This document shows positions 1 through 7,553 of a stretch of DNA of 64,000 nucleotides, piece after piece. This DNA comes from Pseudomonadota bacterium (GTDB lineage Bacteria > Pseudomonadota > Alphaproteobacteria > Caulobacterales > Caulobacteraceae): NCBI GenBank assembly GCA_023451375.1, contig JAEXZS010000066.1:1-64000 (forward strand), read 5' to 3'. Position 1 is the stretch's first letter, and every line of letters starts with the position of its first letter. The position numbers were made by a program, and so were the translations under genes. Under the pieces are notes generated by a model. That model ran no database searches, was not told the DNA's origin, and was given only the letters and a program-made list of their open reading frames with translations.

Positions 1-2
1 GC

Positions 3-341
3 CTGCTGCAGATGGTCAAGGAGCGCGACCCGAACCAGTTCACCAAGTCCGGCATCATGGTCGGCCTGGGCGAGACCAAGGAAGAGGTCATGCAGGTGAT
101 GGACGACATGCGCTCCGCCGGCGTCGATTTCATCACCATCGGCCAGTATCTGCAGCCGACGCGGAAACACGCCGCCATCGACCGCTTCGTCACCCCCGAA
201 GAGTTCAAGGCCTATGAGGCGATCGCCCGGGCCAAGGGCTTCCTGATGGTGTCGTCGTCGCCGCTGACTCGCTCGTCGCACCACGCCGGCGACGACTTCG
301 CCCGGCTGAAGGCCGCGCGCGAGGCGCAGCTGCGCCGCTAA
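3..341 (+). CDS. lipA: Lipoyl synthase, C-terminal part (5' end outside window)
   Basis: This is the last third or so of lipoyl synthase, the radical-SAM enzyme that inserts two sulfurs into octanoyl groups on lipoyl domains. The visible stretch has the family's conserved GIMVGLGE segment and the GQYLQPTRKH motif, and it ends with the SSPLTRSSHHA region typical of LipA C-termini. The radical-SAM CxxxCxxC motif and the auxiliary cluster cysteines lie upstream and cannot be checked. The frame is open from the window edge to a TAA at 339-341. It supplies the cofactor for the E1-beta and E2 lipoyl domains of the pyruvate dehydrogenase encoded 6-12 kb downstream. Confidence 0.93.
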   Translation: MLQMVKERDPNQFTKSGIMVGLGETKEEVMQVMDDMRSAGVDFITIGQYLQPTRKHAAIDRFVTPEEFKAYEAIARAKGFLMVSSSPLTRSSHHAGDDFARLKAAREAQLRR

Positions 342-348
342 GTTTCGC

Positions 349-801
349 ATGGCCGTCCATCGCGTCACGCGCATTCTCCCGTATGCGCCCGAGCAGCTTG
401 CTGATCTGGTGGCCGACGTGCGCGCCTACCCCGACTTCGTGCCGTGGGTGACGTCGATGCGCGTCTGGAACGAGCGGTCGGAAGGCGAGGGCGTCAGCGT
501 CGTTGATGCGGAGGCCGCCGTTGGCTTCTCGTTCCTGGCCGAGCGCTTCTCCACCTGGGTCCGGCATGACCGCAAGGCGCCCAAGGTCGAGGTCGGCCTG
601 CTGCGCGGGCCGTTCCGGCATTTGAAGAACCGCTGGGAGTTCTTCCCGCACCCGCAAGGCACGCGGCTGGAGTTCATGATCGACTTCGCCTTCAAGTCCA
701 GGATGCTGGACCTGATGCTGCACGCCAACTTCGACCGCGCGGTCGAGAAGCTGATCGGCTGTTTCGAGGCCGAGGCGCGACGGAGGTACGCGGGGCGATG
801 A
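349..801 (+). CDS. SRPBCC/START-fold protein, COQ10/RatA family
   Basis: A 150-residue single-domain protein starting 7 bp after lipA. The whole chain reads as the polyketide-cyclase/START fold of the COQ10/RatA family: the opening MAVHRVTRILPYAPEQLADLVADV, the YPDFVPWV segment near residue 27, a central beta-rich part and a C-terminal helix with FDRAVEKLIGCFEAEARRRY. Homologues bind ubiquinone and support respiratory electron transfer (Coq10). The E. coli relative was named RatA for an effect on ribosomes when overproduced, but nothing here suggests a toxin-antitoxin pair. lipA-coq10 adjacency is common in alphaproteobacteria. Its stop overlaps the next start by 4 bp. Confidence 0.88.
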   Translation: MAVHRVTRILPYAPEQLADLVADVRAYPDFVPWVTSMRVWNERSEGEGVSVVDAEAAVGFSFLAERFSTWVRHDRKAPKVEVGLLRGPFRHLKNRWEFFPHPQGTRLEFMIDFAFKSRMLDLMLHANFDRAVEKLIGCFEAEARRRYAGR

Positions 802-1913
802 GCTTCGATTTCGACGCGACGGTCGTGGGCGCCGGGGCCGTGGGTCTGGCCTGCGGCCGGGCGCTGTCGAGACGGGGTCAAACGGTCCTGGTGCTGGAGA
901 AGGAAGGCCACATCGGGCAGGGCGTCTCTTCACGCAATTCCGAAGTCGTCCACGGCGGGCTCTACTATCCGACCGGCTCGCTGAAGGCGCGGTTCTGCGT
1001 CGAGGGGCGCCGGGCGCTGTACGCCTTCCTGGAAAGCCGCAAGATCGACTTCCGCAAGTGCGGCAAGCTGGTCGTTGCAACCGAAGAGGCCGAGGTCCAG
1101 CGCATCGAGACCATCTTTCAGCAGGCGACCACCAATGACGTGGAAGGGCTGGAGCATCTCAGCGGCGCTCAGGCCCGCGCCCTCGAGCCCGAGCTGAACG
1201 CCCACGCCGCCATCCTGTCGGCGGAAAGCGGCGTCTTCGACAGCCACGGCTACATGCTGGCTCTGCAGGGCGAGATCGAGGACGGCGGCGGCTCGGTGGT
1301 CGTCTCCGCGCCGTTCGAAGGCGCCGAGCCGCTGCCGGGCGGCGGCTTCTCCGTTCGCGTGGGCGGGGAGGACGGAATGACGATCACGAGCCGCCTGCTG
1401 GTGACCGCGCCGGGCTTGTCGGCCCAGGCCGTGGCGGCGACGATCGACGGCTATCCCGCGACCAATATACCGGCGGGTCATTTCGGCAAGGGCGTTTATT
1501 TCCGACTGGTCGGCAAGGCGCCGTTCGACCGGCTCATCTATCCCCCGCCGATCCCGGGCGCGCTGGGCACCCACTATCGCAAGGACTTGGGCGGGCAGGG
1601 GGTGTTCGGCCCCGACCTCGCTTACGTCGAAACCGAGGACTATTCGGTCGATCCGGCGAAGGCGGACGCGTTCGCCGGCTATATCCGCCGCTTCTGGCCT
1701 GGCCTGCCGGACGGCGCCCTGACCCCTGACTACGCCGGCATCCGGCCCAAGCTGCATGGGCCGGGCGAGCCGCAGCCGGACTTCCAACTGCACGGCCGCG
1801 AGCATCACGGGATCGACGGCCTGATGGCCTTGTTCGGCATCGAGAGCCCGGGGCTGACCAGTTCGCTGGCCATTGGCGAGGCCGTGGCCGAAGCCCTGAC
1901 GGAGCACACATGA
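798..1913 (+). CDS. FAD-dependent oxidoreductase, L-2-hydroxyglutarate oxidase-like
   Basis: A 371-residue flavoprotein of the DAO/GlpD superfamily. A dinucleotide-binding GAGAVGLACG lies at residues 11-20, followed by the conserved SSRNSEVVHGGLYYP block near residues 46-60, which matches LhgO/L2HGDH-type enzymes, and a C-terminal FAD-contact segment around GIESPGLTSSLAIG. LhgO oxidises L-2-hydroxyglutarate to 2-oxoglutarate and passes electrons to the quinone pool; the exact substrate here is inferred. ATGA overlaps on both sides indicate translational coupling with the COQ10-like gene and the acetyltransferase. A quinone-linked oxidase next to a ubiquinone-binding protein makes sense as a respiratory unit. 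Confidence 0.85.
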   Translation: MSFDFDATVVGAGAVGLACGRALSRRGQTVLVLEKEGHIGQGVSSRNSEVVHGGLYYPTGSLKARFCVEGRRALYAFLESRKIDFRKCGKLVVATEEAEVQRIETIFQQATTNDVEGLEHLSGAQARALEPELNAHAAILSAESGVFDSHGYMLALQGEIEDGGGSVVVSAPFEGAEPLPGGGFSVRVGGEDGMTITSRLLVTAPGLSAQAVAATIDGYPATNIPAGHFGKGVYFRLVGKAPFDRLIYPPPIPGALGTHYRKDLGGQGVFGPDLAYVETEDYSVDPAKADAFAGYIRRFWPGLPDGALTPDYAGIRPKLHGPGEPQPDFQLHGREHHGIDGLMALFGIESPGLTSSLAIGEAVAEALTEHT

Positions 1914-2455
1914 CCGAACGCGAGAAGATGCTGGCGGGCCTGCCCTACGACCCTGGCGACGCCGATTTGCGAGAAGGTCGCGCCCGGGCGGCGGCCCTGA
2001 CCGTCGCCATCAACGCCGAGCCGGATCGAGATCGACGCCGCGCCCTGGTCAATGAACTGGTGCGGGCGAAGGATGGCGGAGCGGCGATCATGCCCGGCTT
2101 CTTCTGCGACTACGGCGTCAACATCCATCTGGGCGCCAACGCCTTCGCCAACGCCAACTGCGTGTTCCTGGACTGCGCCGAAATTCGCATCGGCGATAAC
2201 TTCCAGGCGGGGCCGGGCGTGCAACTGCTGACGCCAGAGCATCCGCTGGACGCGATCGAGCGGCGCGGCAAGGAGACGGCGCGGCCGATCGTCATCGGCG
2301 ACGACGTCTGGATAGGCGGCGGCGCCATCGTGCTGGCAGGCGTGACGATTGGAGATCGCTCCGTGATCGGGGCCGGATCCGTGGTGACCAGGGACGTCCC
2401 CTCCGATGTGGTCGTGGTCGGCAATCCGGCCCGGGTTGTGAAGACCCTGGCCTAG
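1910..2455 (+). CDS. Sugar O-acetyltransferase, Maa/NodL/LacA type
   Basis: A 181-residue member of the left-handed beta-helix acetyltransferases. The N-terminal MTEREKMLAGLPYDPGD is the maltose-acetyltransferase cap, hexapeptide repeats run from about residue 72 to the end, and the catalytic histidine is probably His111 in TPEHP. The C-terminal GNPARVVK motif is typical. It would transfer acetyl from acetyl-CoA to a sugar hydroxyl in the cytoplasm; the acceptor cannot be read from the sequence. It overlaps the oxidoreductase gene by 4 bp and converges on the SMP-30-like gene, whose stop codon overlaps its own. Confidence 0.9.
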   Translation: MTEREKMLAGLPYDPGDADLREGRARAAALTVAINAEPDRDRRRALVNELVRAKDGGAAIMPGFFCDYGVNIHLGANAFANANCVFLDCAEIRIGDNFQAGPGVQLLTPEHPLDAIERRGKETARPIVIGDDVWIGGGAIVLAGVTIGDRSVIGAGSVVTRDVPSDVVVVGNPARVVKTLA

Positions 2456-3405
2456 TCGAAGGCCCACAACGGGATCGAGATCAGGCTGAACGGCTCAGGA
2501 TCGCCCGCGTCCCGCCGATTCAGTTGGCTGTTGGCGACGATCAGTCGGTCGCCCCTGATCGCGGCCGTCGCGGGCCAGGCCAGTTCGGACGGGCTGATTC
2601 GCTTGACCTCGGTCGCCGTGGCGAAGTCGGGCGACAGGTCCAGGGCGACGACTTCCCCGGCCCATTGGCGCACGACGTAGAGTCTCCGGCCGTCCAGCAC
2701 TAGGCCGTCGCCGCCGTCCAGCGCCACGCCGGCCGTGTCGATGGCGGCGACCTCGCGCGTGCGGGTATCGATGCGGAACAGCCGCCCCGCCTTCATCTGC
2801 ACCACGATCAGATAGCGGCCGTCCGCCGTCGCCGCGATCCCGTTGAGGTTCGGCTCCTCGCCATAGCGCAGGGCCGTGCCCTCGAACGACAGCCAGGGCT
2901 CCAGCGCGGCGTCGGTGACCGCATCGCGGGACACGCGCCACAACACCGGTCGCAGGGTGTCGGTGAAATAGGCGGCCTCAGACGTCAGGGCGACATCGTT
3001 GATCAGGGACGGTCCTTCCGGCGTGGTGAAGCGCGCCAGCCGTCGGCCTGTGGCGATATCGACCACATGCATGGAGCCCGTCCTGGCCCCGGCGACCCAC
3101 AGGCGGCCTTCGCCGTCTGCCTTGAGCCCCAGCGCCACCGACATCGGCTTGTCCGGCCGCGCCTCCGCCCGGTTCAGCGGATCGCCCACGACGGCGGTCG
3201 CGCCGGTCTCGGGGTCCAGACGGACCACCACGCCGGTGTTGGCGCTGTTGGTGTAGACGGCGCCGCTCGTGGGATCGACCGTCACGCCCTCGGGATACGC
3301 CGCGGCTTCGGGCAGGGGCAGGACGGTCGGCGCGACCTGGGCCGTAGCTGTTCCCGTGGCGAACGCCAGGCCTGCGACCAGCGTCGGGATCCAGTGATTG
3401 TGCAT
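2452..3405 (-). CDS. Exported SMP-30/gluconolactonase-like beta-propeller protein
   Basis: Predicted 317-residue secreted protein. I chose the ATG at 3405 because a GGGAGGA ribosome site sits just upstream and it opens an N-terminal signal peptide ending near TATAQ. The frame stays open further upstream, but that part is not signal-like. The mature chain has repeated blade patterns (AAYPEGVTVDP, DGEGRLWVAG, PNLNGIAATADGRYLIVV, VALDGGDGLVLDGRRLYVV), as in six-bladed SMP-30/YVTN propellers. Family members include lactonases and sugar-binding proteins; the substrate here is unknown. It is the only minus-strand gene in this part of the window and diverges from rpmF. Confidence 0.8.
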   Translation of the reverse strand: MHNHWIPTLVAGLAFATGTATAQVAPTVLPLPEAAAYPEGVTVDPTSGAVYTNSANTGVVVRLDPETGATAVVGDPLNRAEARPDKPMSVALGLKADGEGRLWVAGARTGSMHVVDIATGRRLARFTTPEGPSLINDVALTSEAAYFTDTLRPVLWRVSRDAVTDAALEPWLSFEGTALRYGEEPNLNGIAATADGRYLIVVQMKAGRLFRIDTRTREVAAIDTAGVALDGGDGLVLDGRRLYVVRQWAGEVVALDLSPDFATATEVKRISPSELAWPATAAIRGDRLIVANSQLNRRDAGDPEPFSLISIPLWAFD

Positions 3406-3507
3406 TCCATCCTCCCGTGACATCGGTGTCAGGCACCTTGCCGCAGGTTGCCGGGGATCGCCAGATCGCAGGCTTGTCGGATTGTCGCGGGGCGACTTGA
3501 AATCCAT

Positions 3508-3530
3508 GCGGGCTTCATGCATAAGCCCGC
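3508..3530 (+). promoter_or_regulatory. Perfect 8-bp hairpin in the rpmF leader region
   Basis: GCGGGCTT (3508-3515) and AAGCCCGC (3523-3530) pair perfectly around a 7-nt CATGCAT loop, about 78 bp before the rpmF start and about 100 bp upstream of the divergent SMP-30-like gene. It could be a leader hairpin of the rpmF mRNA or a symmetrical protein-binding site. There is no T-run, so a simple terminator is unlikely. Confidence 0.45.
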
Positions 3531-3607
3531 GCTCACGTGGCGGCCCCGTTCGGCCGCCGCTTCTGTTTTCGCGCTTTCCTAGCGCCGACCAAGAGATTGA
3601 GACGGAC

Positions 3608-3790
3608 ATGGCCGTTCCGAAGCGAAAAGTATCCCCGTCGCGCCGCAACATGCGCCGCGCTCACGACGCCCTGGGCTCCAATGTCTATGTCGAGGACAAG
3701 GACACCGGTGAACTGCGCCGTCCGCACCACGTCGACCTGAAGACCGGCATGTACAAGGGCCGTCAGGTCCTGACGCCGAAGGAAGACTGA
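3608..3790 (+). CDS. rpmF: 50S ribosomal protein L32
   Basis: A 60-residue protein beginning MAVPKRKVSPSRRNMRRAHD, the canonical L32 N-terminus. The ATG at 3608 is the only start that gives normal L32 length. There are no cysteines, so this is the zinc-independent form common in alphaproteobacteria. L32 sits in the large subunit near the peptidyl-transferase centre. The gene is followed by a strong hairpin at 3832-3858 and appears monocistronic. Confidence 0.97.
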   Translation: MAVPKRKVSPSRRNMRRAHDALGSNVYVEDKDTGELRRPHHVDLKTGMYKGRQVLTPKED

Positions 3791-3831
3791 GCGTCGTCGG
3801 ACGATCCGGCCTCGGCCGGGCGAAGATTTTT

Positions 3832-3858
3832 AACGGCGCGCGGTGATCCGCGCGCCGT
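3832..3858 (+). terminator. Intrinsic terminator after rpmF
   Basis: The arms AACGGCGCGCGG and CCGCGCGCCGTT form a 12-bp perfect stem (3832-3843 with 3847-3858) around a short loop, 41 bp after the rpmF stop and followed by TTTCG. An upstream run of T (near 3827-3831) could also let it work on the opposite strand. Confidence 0.85.
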
Positions 3859-3899
3859 TTTCGTGCGTTCCGCTGTGAAGCTTCACCGGAGACGCCGCC

Positions 3900-4523
3900 A
3901 TGATCCGTTTCGCCGCCGCCAGCGCCGTGGTGCTGATTGCCGTCGCCGCCTGTGAGCGCCCGGAAGAACCGGCTGTCCCGTCGCCCGCCGTCACCGAGGC
4001 GTCCCCGCCGGAGACGACGCCGCCCGCCGCCACGCCGGTCGCGGACAACGTCCTCACGGCCCGCGGGCTGGGGCGGGCGCGAATCGGCATGAGCCGCGCG
4101 GAGTTGGTCGCCGCTTGGGGCGAGGACGCCGATCCCGGCGCGGTCGGCGGCGTCGATCCCGAGGTCTGCGACGAGTTCCACCCCGCCGATGCGCCCCCGG
4201 GCGTCAACGTCATGATCCAGAACGGCGCGCTGACGCGAATCACCCTGATGCGCGACGCCGCCGTCAAGACTGATCGGGGTTTCGGCCTGGGTGACCAGGC
4301 CATGGCGATCAAGGAGGCCTATGGCGGCGCGATCCAAGCCCAGCCGCACAAGTATCAACCAGCGCCGGCCGAGGACCTGATCGCCTGGGAACGCGGCGGC
4401 TCAACCCAGTACGTCACCGACCCGGCGGCGCGAGGCGTCCGCTACGAGATCGGCACGGACGGCGAGGTCAGCCTGATCCACGCCGGCGATCCGTCGATCC
4501 AGCTGGTCGAAGGCTGCGCCTGA
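3900..4523 (+). CDS. Hypothetical lipoprotein
   Basis: A 207-residue protein with an N-terminal hydrophobic stretch ending in VAAC, a good lipobox, so the mature protein would begin at about Cys19 and be membrane-anchored. A proline- and alanine-rich linker follows (about residues 20-50). The folded part starts near LTARGLGRARIGMSRAELVAAWG, which resembles the start of small BamE/SmpA-like or outer-membrane-associated domains, although I cannot assign a family. The start fits a GGAGACGCCGCC leader. It lies between rpmF and eno and is probably transcribed alone, with a GC hairpin at 4548-4568 just after it. Confidence 0.8.
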   Translation: MIRFAAASAVVLIAVAACERPEEPAVPSPAVTEASPPETTPPAATPVADNVLTARGLGRARIGMSRAELVAAWGEDADPGAVGGVDPEVCDEFHPADAPPGVNVMIQNGALTRITLMRDAAVKTDRGFGLGDQAMAIKEAYGGAIQAQPHKYQPAPAEDLIAWERGGSTQYVTDPAARGVRYEIGTDGEVSLIHAGDPSIQLVEGCA

Positions 4524-4547
4524 CGCTGTGGCATTGGCGTTTGCGCG

Positions 4548-4568
4548 CCGCGCGGCTAAACCGCGCGG
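4548..4568 (+). terminator. GC-rich hairpin between the lipoprotein gene and eno
   Basis: CCGCGCGG occurs at 4548-4555 and again at 4561-4568. The sequence is self-complementary, so the copies pair across a 5-nt CTAAA loop. It lies about 25 bp after the lipoprotein stop and about 37 bp before eno. There is no T-run, so it is a weak terminator candidate or an eno leader structure. Confidence 0.4.
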
Positions 4569-4604
4569 ACCACATTCCCATGCCATGAGCCAGAGAACCG
4601 AGCC

Positions 4605-5885
4605 ATGACCGACATCGCCGACATCGTCGCCCGCCAAATCCTCGACAGCCGGGGCAATCCGACGGTCGAGGTCGACGTGATCCTGGATGACGGCTCCTTC
4701 GGCCGCGCCGCCGTGCCCTCGGGCGCATCGACGGGCGCGCATGAGGCCGTCGAACTGCGCGACGGCGACAAGGACCTGTGGGGCGGCAAGGGCGTCCAGA
4801 AGGCGGTCGACGCCGTCAACGGCGAGATCTTCGACGCCCTTTCCGGCATGGACGCCGAGGACCAGCGCCGCGTCGATGAGGCGATGATCACCCTGGACGG
4901 CACGCCCAACAAGGCGCGCCTGGGCGCCAATGCGATCCTTGGGGTGTCGCTCGCGGTTGCCAAGGCGAGCGCCATTTCGGCCGGCCTGCCGCTGCACCGC
5001 TATATCGGCGGCGTCGGCGCCCGCGTCCTCCCGACCCCGATGATGAACATCATCAACGGCGGCGCCCACGCCGACAATCCGATCGATATCCAGGAGTTCA
5101 TGATCCTGCCAACCGGCGCCGAGACCTTCACGGACGCCCTGCGCATGGGCGCGGAGATCTTCCACGCCCTGAAGAAGCAGCTGAAGGACGCCGGCCACAA
5201 CACCAACGTCGGCGACGAGGGCGGCTTCGCCCCGAACCTGGCCTCGGCCGAGGAGGCGCTGACCTTCATCACCAAGGCGGGCCAGGCGGCGGGCTATCTG
5301 GCGGGCGAGGACTTCCACCTGGGCCTGGACGTCGCCTCGACCGAATTCTTCAAGGACGGCAAGTACGTCATGGCCGGCGAGGGCAAGACCGTCGACGCCG
5401 ACGGCATGGTCGGCTACCTGGCCGATCTGGTCGAACGTTTCCCGATCGTATCGATCGAGGACGGTTGCGCCGAGGACGACTTCGACGGCTGGCGTCTGCT
5501 GACCGAACGGATGGGCGACCGGGTCCAGCTGGTCGGCGACGATCTGTTCGTCACCAATCCCGCCCGCCTGGCCGCCGGCATCGGCGAGGGGCTGGCCAAT
5601 TCGATCCTGATCAAGGTCAACCAGATCGGCACGCTTTCCGAGACGCTGGACGCGGTCGATATGGCCCATCGCGCCGGCTACACGGCGGTGATGAGCCATC
5701 GCTCGGGCGAGACCGAGGACGCCACCATCGCCGACCTGGCCGTGGCCACCAACTGCGGGCAGATCAAGACCGGATCCCTGGCCCGTTCGGACCGGGTGGC
5801 CAAGTACAACCAGCTGCTGCGCCTGGAGGAGATGCTGGGAGACCAGGGCGTCTATTTCGGCGACGGCATGCTGCTGAGCCGCTGA
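4605..5885 (+). CDS. eno: Enolase
   Basis: A 426-residue phosphopyruvate hydratase converting 2-phosphoglycerate to phosphoenolpyruvate, with normal family length. Key segments are SRGNPTVEVDV (residues 15-25), the GASTGAHEA loop, NTNVGDEGGFAPN around 199-211, the Mg ligand region LVGDDLFVTN near 308-317, and the signature LIKVNQIGTLSE near 335 with the catalytic lysine, followed by SHRSGETED. It is cytosolic and in many bacteria also a degradosome partner. It heads the conserved eno-ftsB-pdh block of Caulobacterales and ends in a 13-bp GC stem. Confidence 0.98.
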   Translation: MTDIADIVARQILDSRGNPTVEVDVILDDGSFGRAAVPSGASTGAHEAVELRDGDKDLWGGKGVQKAVDAVNGEIFDALSGMDAEDQRRVDEAMITLDGTPNKARLGANAILGVSLAVAKASAISAGLPLHRYIGGVGARVLPTPMMNIINGGAHADNPIDIQEFMILPTGAETFTDALRMGAEIFHALKKQLKDAGHNTNVGDEGGFAPNLASAEEALTFITKAGQAAGYLAGEDFHLGLDVASTEFFKDGKYVMAGEGKTVDADGMVGYLADLVERFPIVSIEDGCAEDDFDGWRLLTERMGDRVQLVGDDLFVTNPARLAAGIGEGLANSILIKVNQIGTLSETLDAVDMAHRAGYTAVMSHRSGETEDATIADLAVATNCGQIKTGSLARSDRVAKYNQLLRLEEMLGDQGVYFGDGMLLSR

Positions 5886-5892
5886 CGGGTTC

Positions 5893-5926
5893 GGTTCCGG
5901 CGGCCGGGAGCTTGGCCGCCGGAACC
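5893..5926 (+). terminator. Long GC hairpin after eno
   Basis: GGTTCCGGCGGCC (5893-5905) pairs perfectly with GGCCGCCGGAACC (5914-5926) around an 8-nt loop, 8 bp after the eno stop. There is no clear U-tract, but the 13-bp perfect stem makes it a likely terminator or a 3'-end stabiliser that separates eno from ftsB. Confidence 0.65.
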
Positions 5927-6077
5927 TGACGCGGTCTCCGATCGACGCCGCCGATCCGGATTCCCTCAAATTTCTCAACAACACGCGGCGCGAATCATAC
6001 GGCGAAGCTACGGTTCGTTAGGCATTCCGGGACATGGTTCGGACACTGTGTTCTCGCGCTCAGAAGGAGCGTCGGTC

Positions 6078-6389
6078 TTGCTTGAACGAATGAAACCTTA
6101 CCGCGTCACCCTGGCCTTGCTGTTGCTCGTCGCCTACCTGGGTGTCCAGGCGCTGACGGGTGAGCGCGGCCTGCTCAGCGGCCATGAGCGCGAGCGCCTG
6201 CTTGAGCAGCGCGCCAGTCAGCTGGCGCATCTGACGGAGCAGCGCCGCGACCTTGAGACGCGGGTGCGCTATCTGCGCAGCGACAGCCTGTCCAGAGACC
6301 TGCTCGAAGAGCGGGCGCGCGCCGTGCTGGGCTTTTCCGACCCCCGCGACTACGTGATCCGCGTTCCGTCGCAACCGGTGCACGGCTGA
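6078..6389 (+). CDS. ftsB: FtsB/DivIC-family septum formation initiator
   Basis: A small bitopic cell-division protein. A TTG at 6078 has a well-placed GAAGGAG upstream and gives 103 residues; an ATG at 6090 is the main alternative, and GTG at 6048 would leave no ribosome site. From the TTG start, a transmembrane segment (roughly residues 9-26, VTLALLLLVAYLGVQAL) is followed by a coiled coil rich in E, R, L and Q (LLEQRASQLAHLTEQRRDLETRVRYLR) and a short conserved tail with GFSDPRDYVIR. FtsB acts with FtsL and FtsQ in divisome activation. Its position between eno and pdhA is conserved in the Caulobacter lineage. Confidence 0.88.
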   Translation: MLERMKPYRVTLALLLLVAYLGVQALTGERGLLSGHERERLLEQRASQLAHLTEQRRDLETRVRYLRSDSLSRDLLEERARAVLGFSDPRDYVIRVPSQPVHG

Positions 6390-6438
6390 GCGCACGCGCC
6401 GCATTGAACTATTGTTACAGGCTGAGCCGCACCCCTTT

Positions 6439-6457
6439 GCCTTCCGAGAAGGAAGGC
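6439..6457 (+). promoter_or_regulatory. Hairpin upstream of the PDH operon
   Basis: GCCTTCC (6439-6445) and GGAAGGC (6451-6457) form a perfect 7-bp stem around GAGAA, about 70 bp before pdhA. It is followed by CTAAAGCCCCC and not by a T-run. It could be the ftsB terminator, a leader structure of the PDH mRNA or an operator; the sequence does not decide. Confidence 0.4.
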
Positions 6458-6524
6458 TGCTAAAGCCCCCTTTCCGTAACGATAAGAAGGCGTCGCTCCC
6501 CGGCGCCTAGCCGGGAGATGCCGG

Positions 6525-7550
6525 ATGGCGAAAGCCCCAGCCAAAGCCGCTCAGAACACGCCTGACAAGATTCCTAATACGCCGACCGCGTCGAAGGAGG
6601 ACCTCCTTCGGTACTATCGCGAGATGGTGCTGATCCGCCGTTTCGAGGAGCGGGCGGGCCAGCTCTACGGCATGGGCCTGATCGGCGGCTTCTGCCACCT
6701 CTACATCGGCCAGGAGGCCGTGGCCGTGGGCGTTCAGGAGAGCGTTCGCCAGGGTCACGACAAGATCATCACCGGCTATCGCGACCACGGCCACATGCTG
6801 TGCGCCGGCATGGATCCCAAAGAGGTGATGGCCGAGCTGACCGGCCGCATCGGCGGCTCGTCCAAGGGCAAGGGCGGCTCGATGCACATGTTCGACGTGC
6901 CGACCGGCTTCTACGGCGGCCACGGCATCGTCGGCGCCCAGGTGGCGCTGGGCACCGGCCTGGCCTTCGCGGGCAAGTACCGGGGCGATGACTCGGTCGC
7001 CTTCGTCTACTTCGGCGACGGCGCGGCCAACCAGGGGCAGGTGTACGAGAGCTTCAACATGGCCCAGCTGTGGAAGCTGCCGGCCATCTACATCATCGAG
7101 AACAACCAGTACGCCATGGGCACCTCGATCGAACGATCCTCGGCGACGACCCAACTCAGCCAGCGCGGCGCCAGCTTCGGCATCCCGGGCGAGCAGGTCG
7201 ACGGCATGGACGTCATCGCCGTGCGCGACGCGGTGAAGAAGGCCGTCGATCGCGCCCGCGCGGGCGAAGGTCCCTACATCCTGGAGGTGAAGACCTACCG
7301 CTATCGCGGCCACTCGATGTCCGACCCCGCCAAGTACCGCACCAAGGAAGAGGTGGACGAGGTCAAAAAGACCCGCGATCCGATCGATCACGTCAAGATG
7401 CTGCTCCAGGCCGCCAAGGCGACCGAGGATGAGCTGAAGGCGATCGACAACGAAATCAAGGCGATCGTCGCCGAAGCTGTTCAATTCGCTCAAGAGAGCC
7501 CGGAGCCCGATCCGTCCGAGCTCTACACCGACGTCTACGTGGAGGCCTGA
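6525..7550 (+). CDS. pdhA: Pyruvate dehydrogenase E1 component, alpha subunit
   Basis: A 341-residue thiamine-diphosphate-dependent E1-alpha subunit. The TPP-binding motif starts at GDGAANQGQ (about residue 164) and runs to the ENNQYAMGTS segment. The phosphorylation-loop region YRYRGHSMSDP lies near residue 262. The first 20 or so residues are a lysine/alanine-rich extension. With PdhB it decarboxylates pyruvate and acetylates E2 lipoyl groups. This heterodimeric alpha/beta E1 is the form typical of alphaproteobacteria, unlike the single-chain AceE of enterics. It is the first gene of a tightly spaced operon extending to lpd. Confidence 0.98.
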   Translation: MAKAPAKAAQNTPDKIPNTPTASKEDLLRYYREMVLIRRFEERAGQLYGMGLIGGFCHLYIGQEAVAVGVQESVRQGHDKIITGYRDHGHMLCAGMDPKEVMAELTGRIGGSSKGKGGSMHMFDVPTGFYGGHGIVGAQVALGTGLAFAGKYRGDDSVAFVYFGDGAANQGQVYESFNMAQLWKLPAIYIIENNQYAMGTSIERSSATTQLSQRGASFGIPGEQVDGMDVIAVRDAVKKAVDRARAGEGPYILEVKTYRYRGHSMSDPAKYRTKEEVDEVKKTRDPIDHVKMLLQAAKATEDELKAIDNEIKAIVAEAVQFAQESPEPDPSELYTDVYVEA

Positions 7551-7553
7551 TCC

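Noticed and set aside
349..801. RatA toxin of a toxin-antitoxin module
   Set aside because: The family name is historical. There is no antitoxin partner, and the lipA neighbourhood supports a COQ10-type role.
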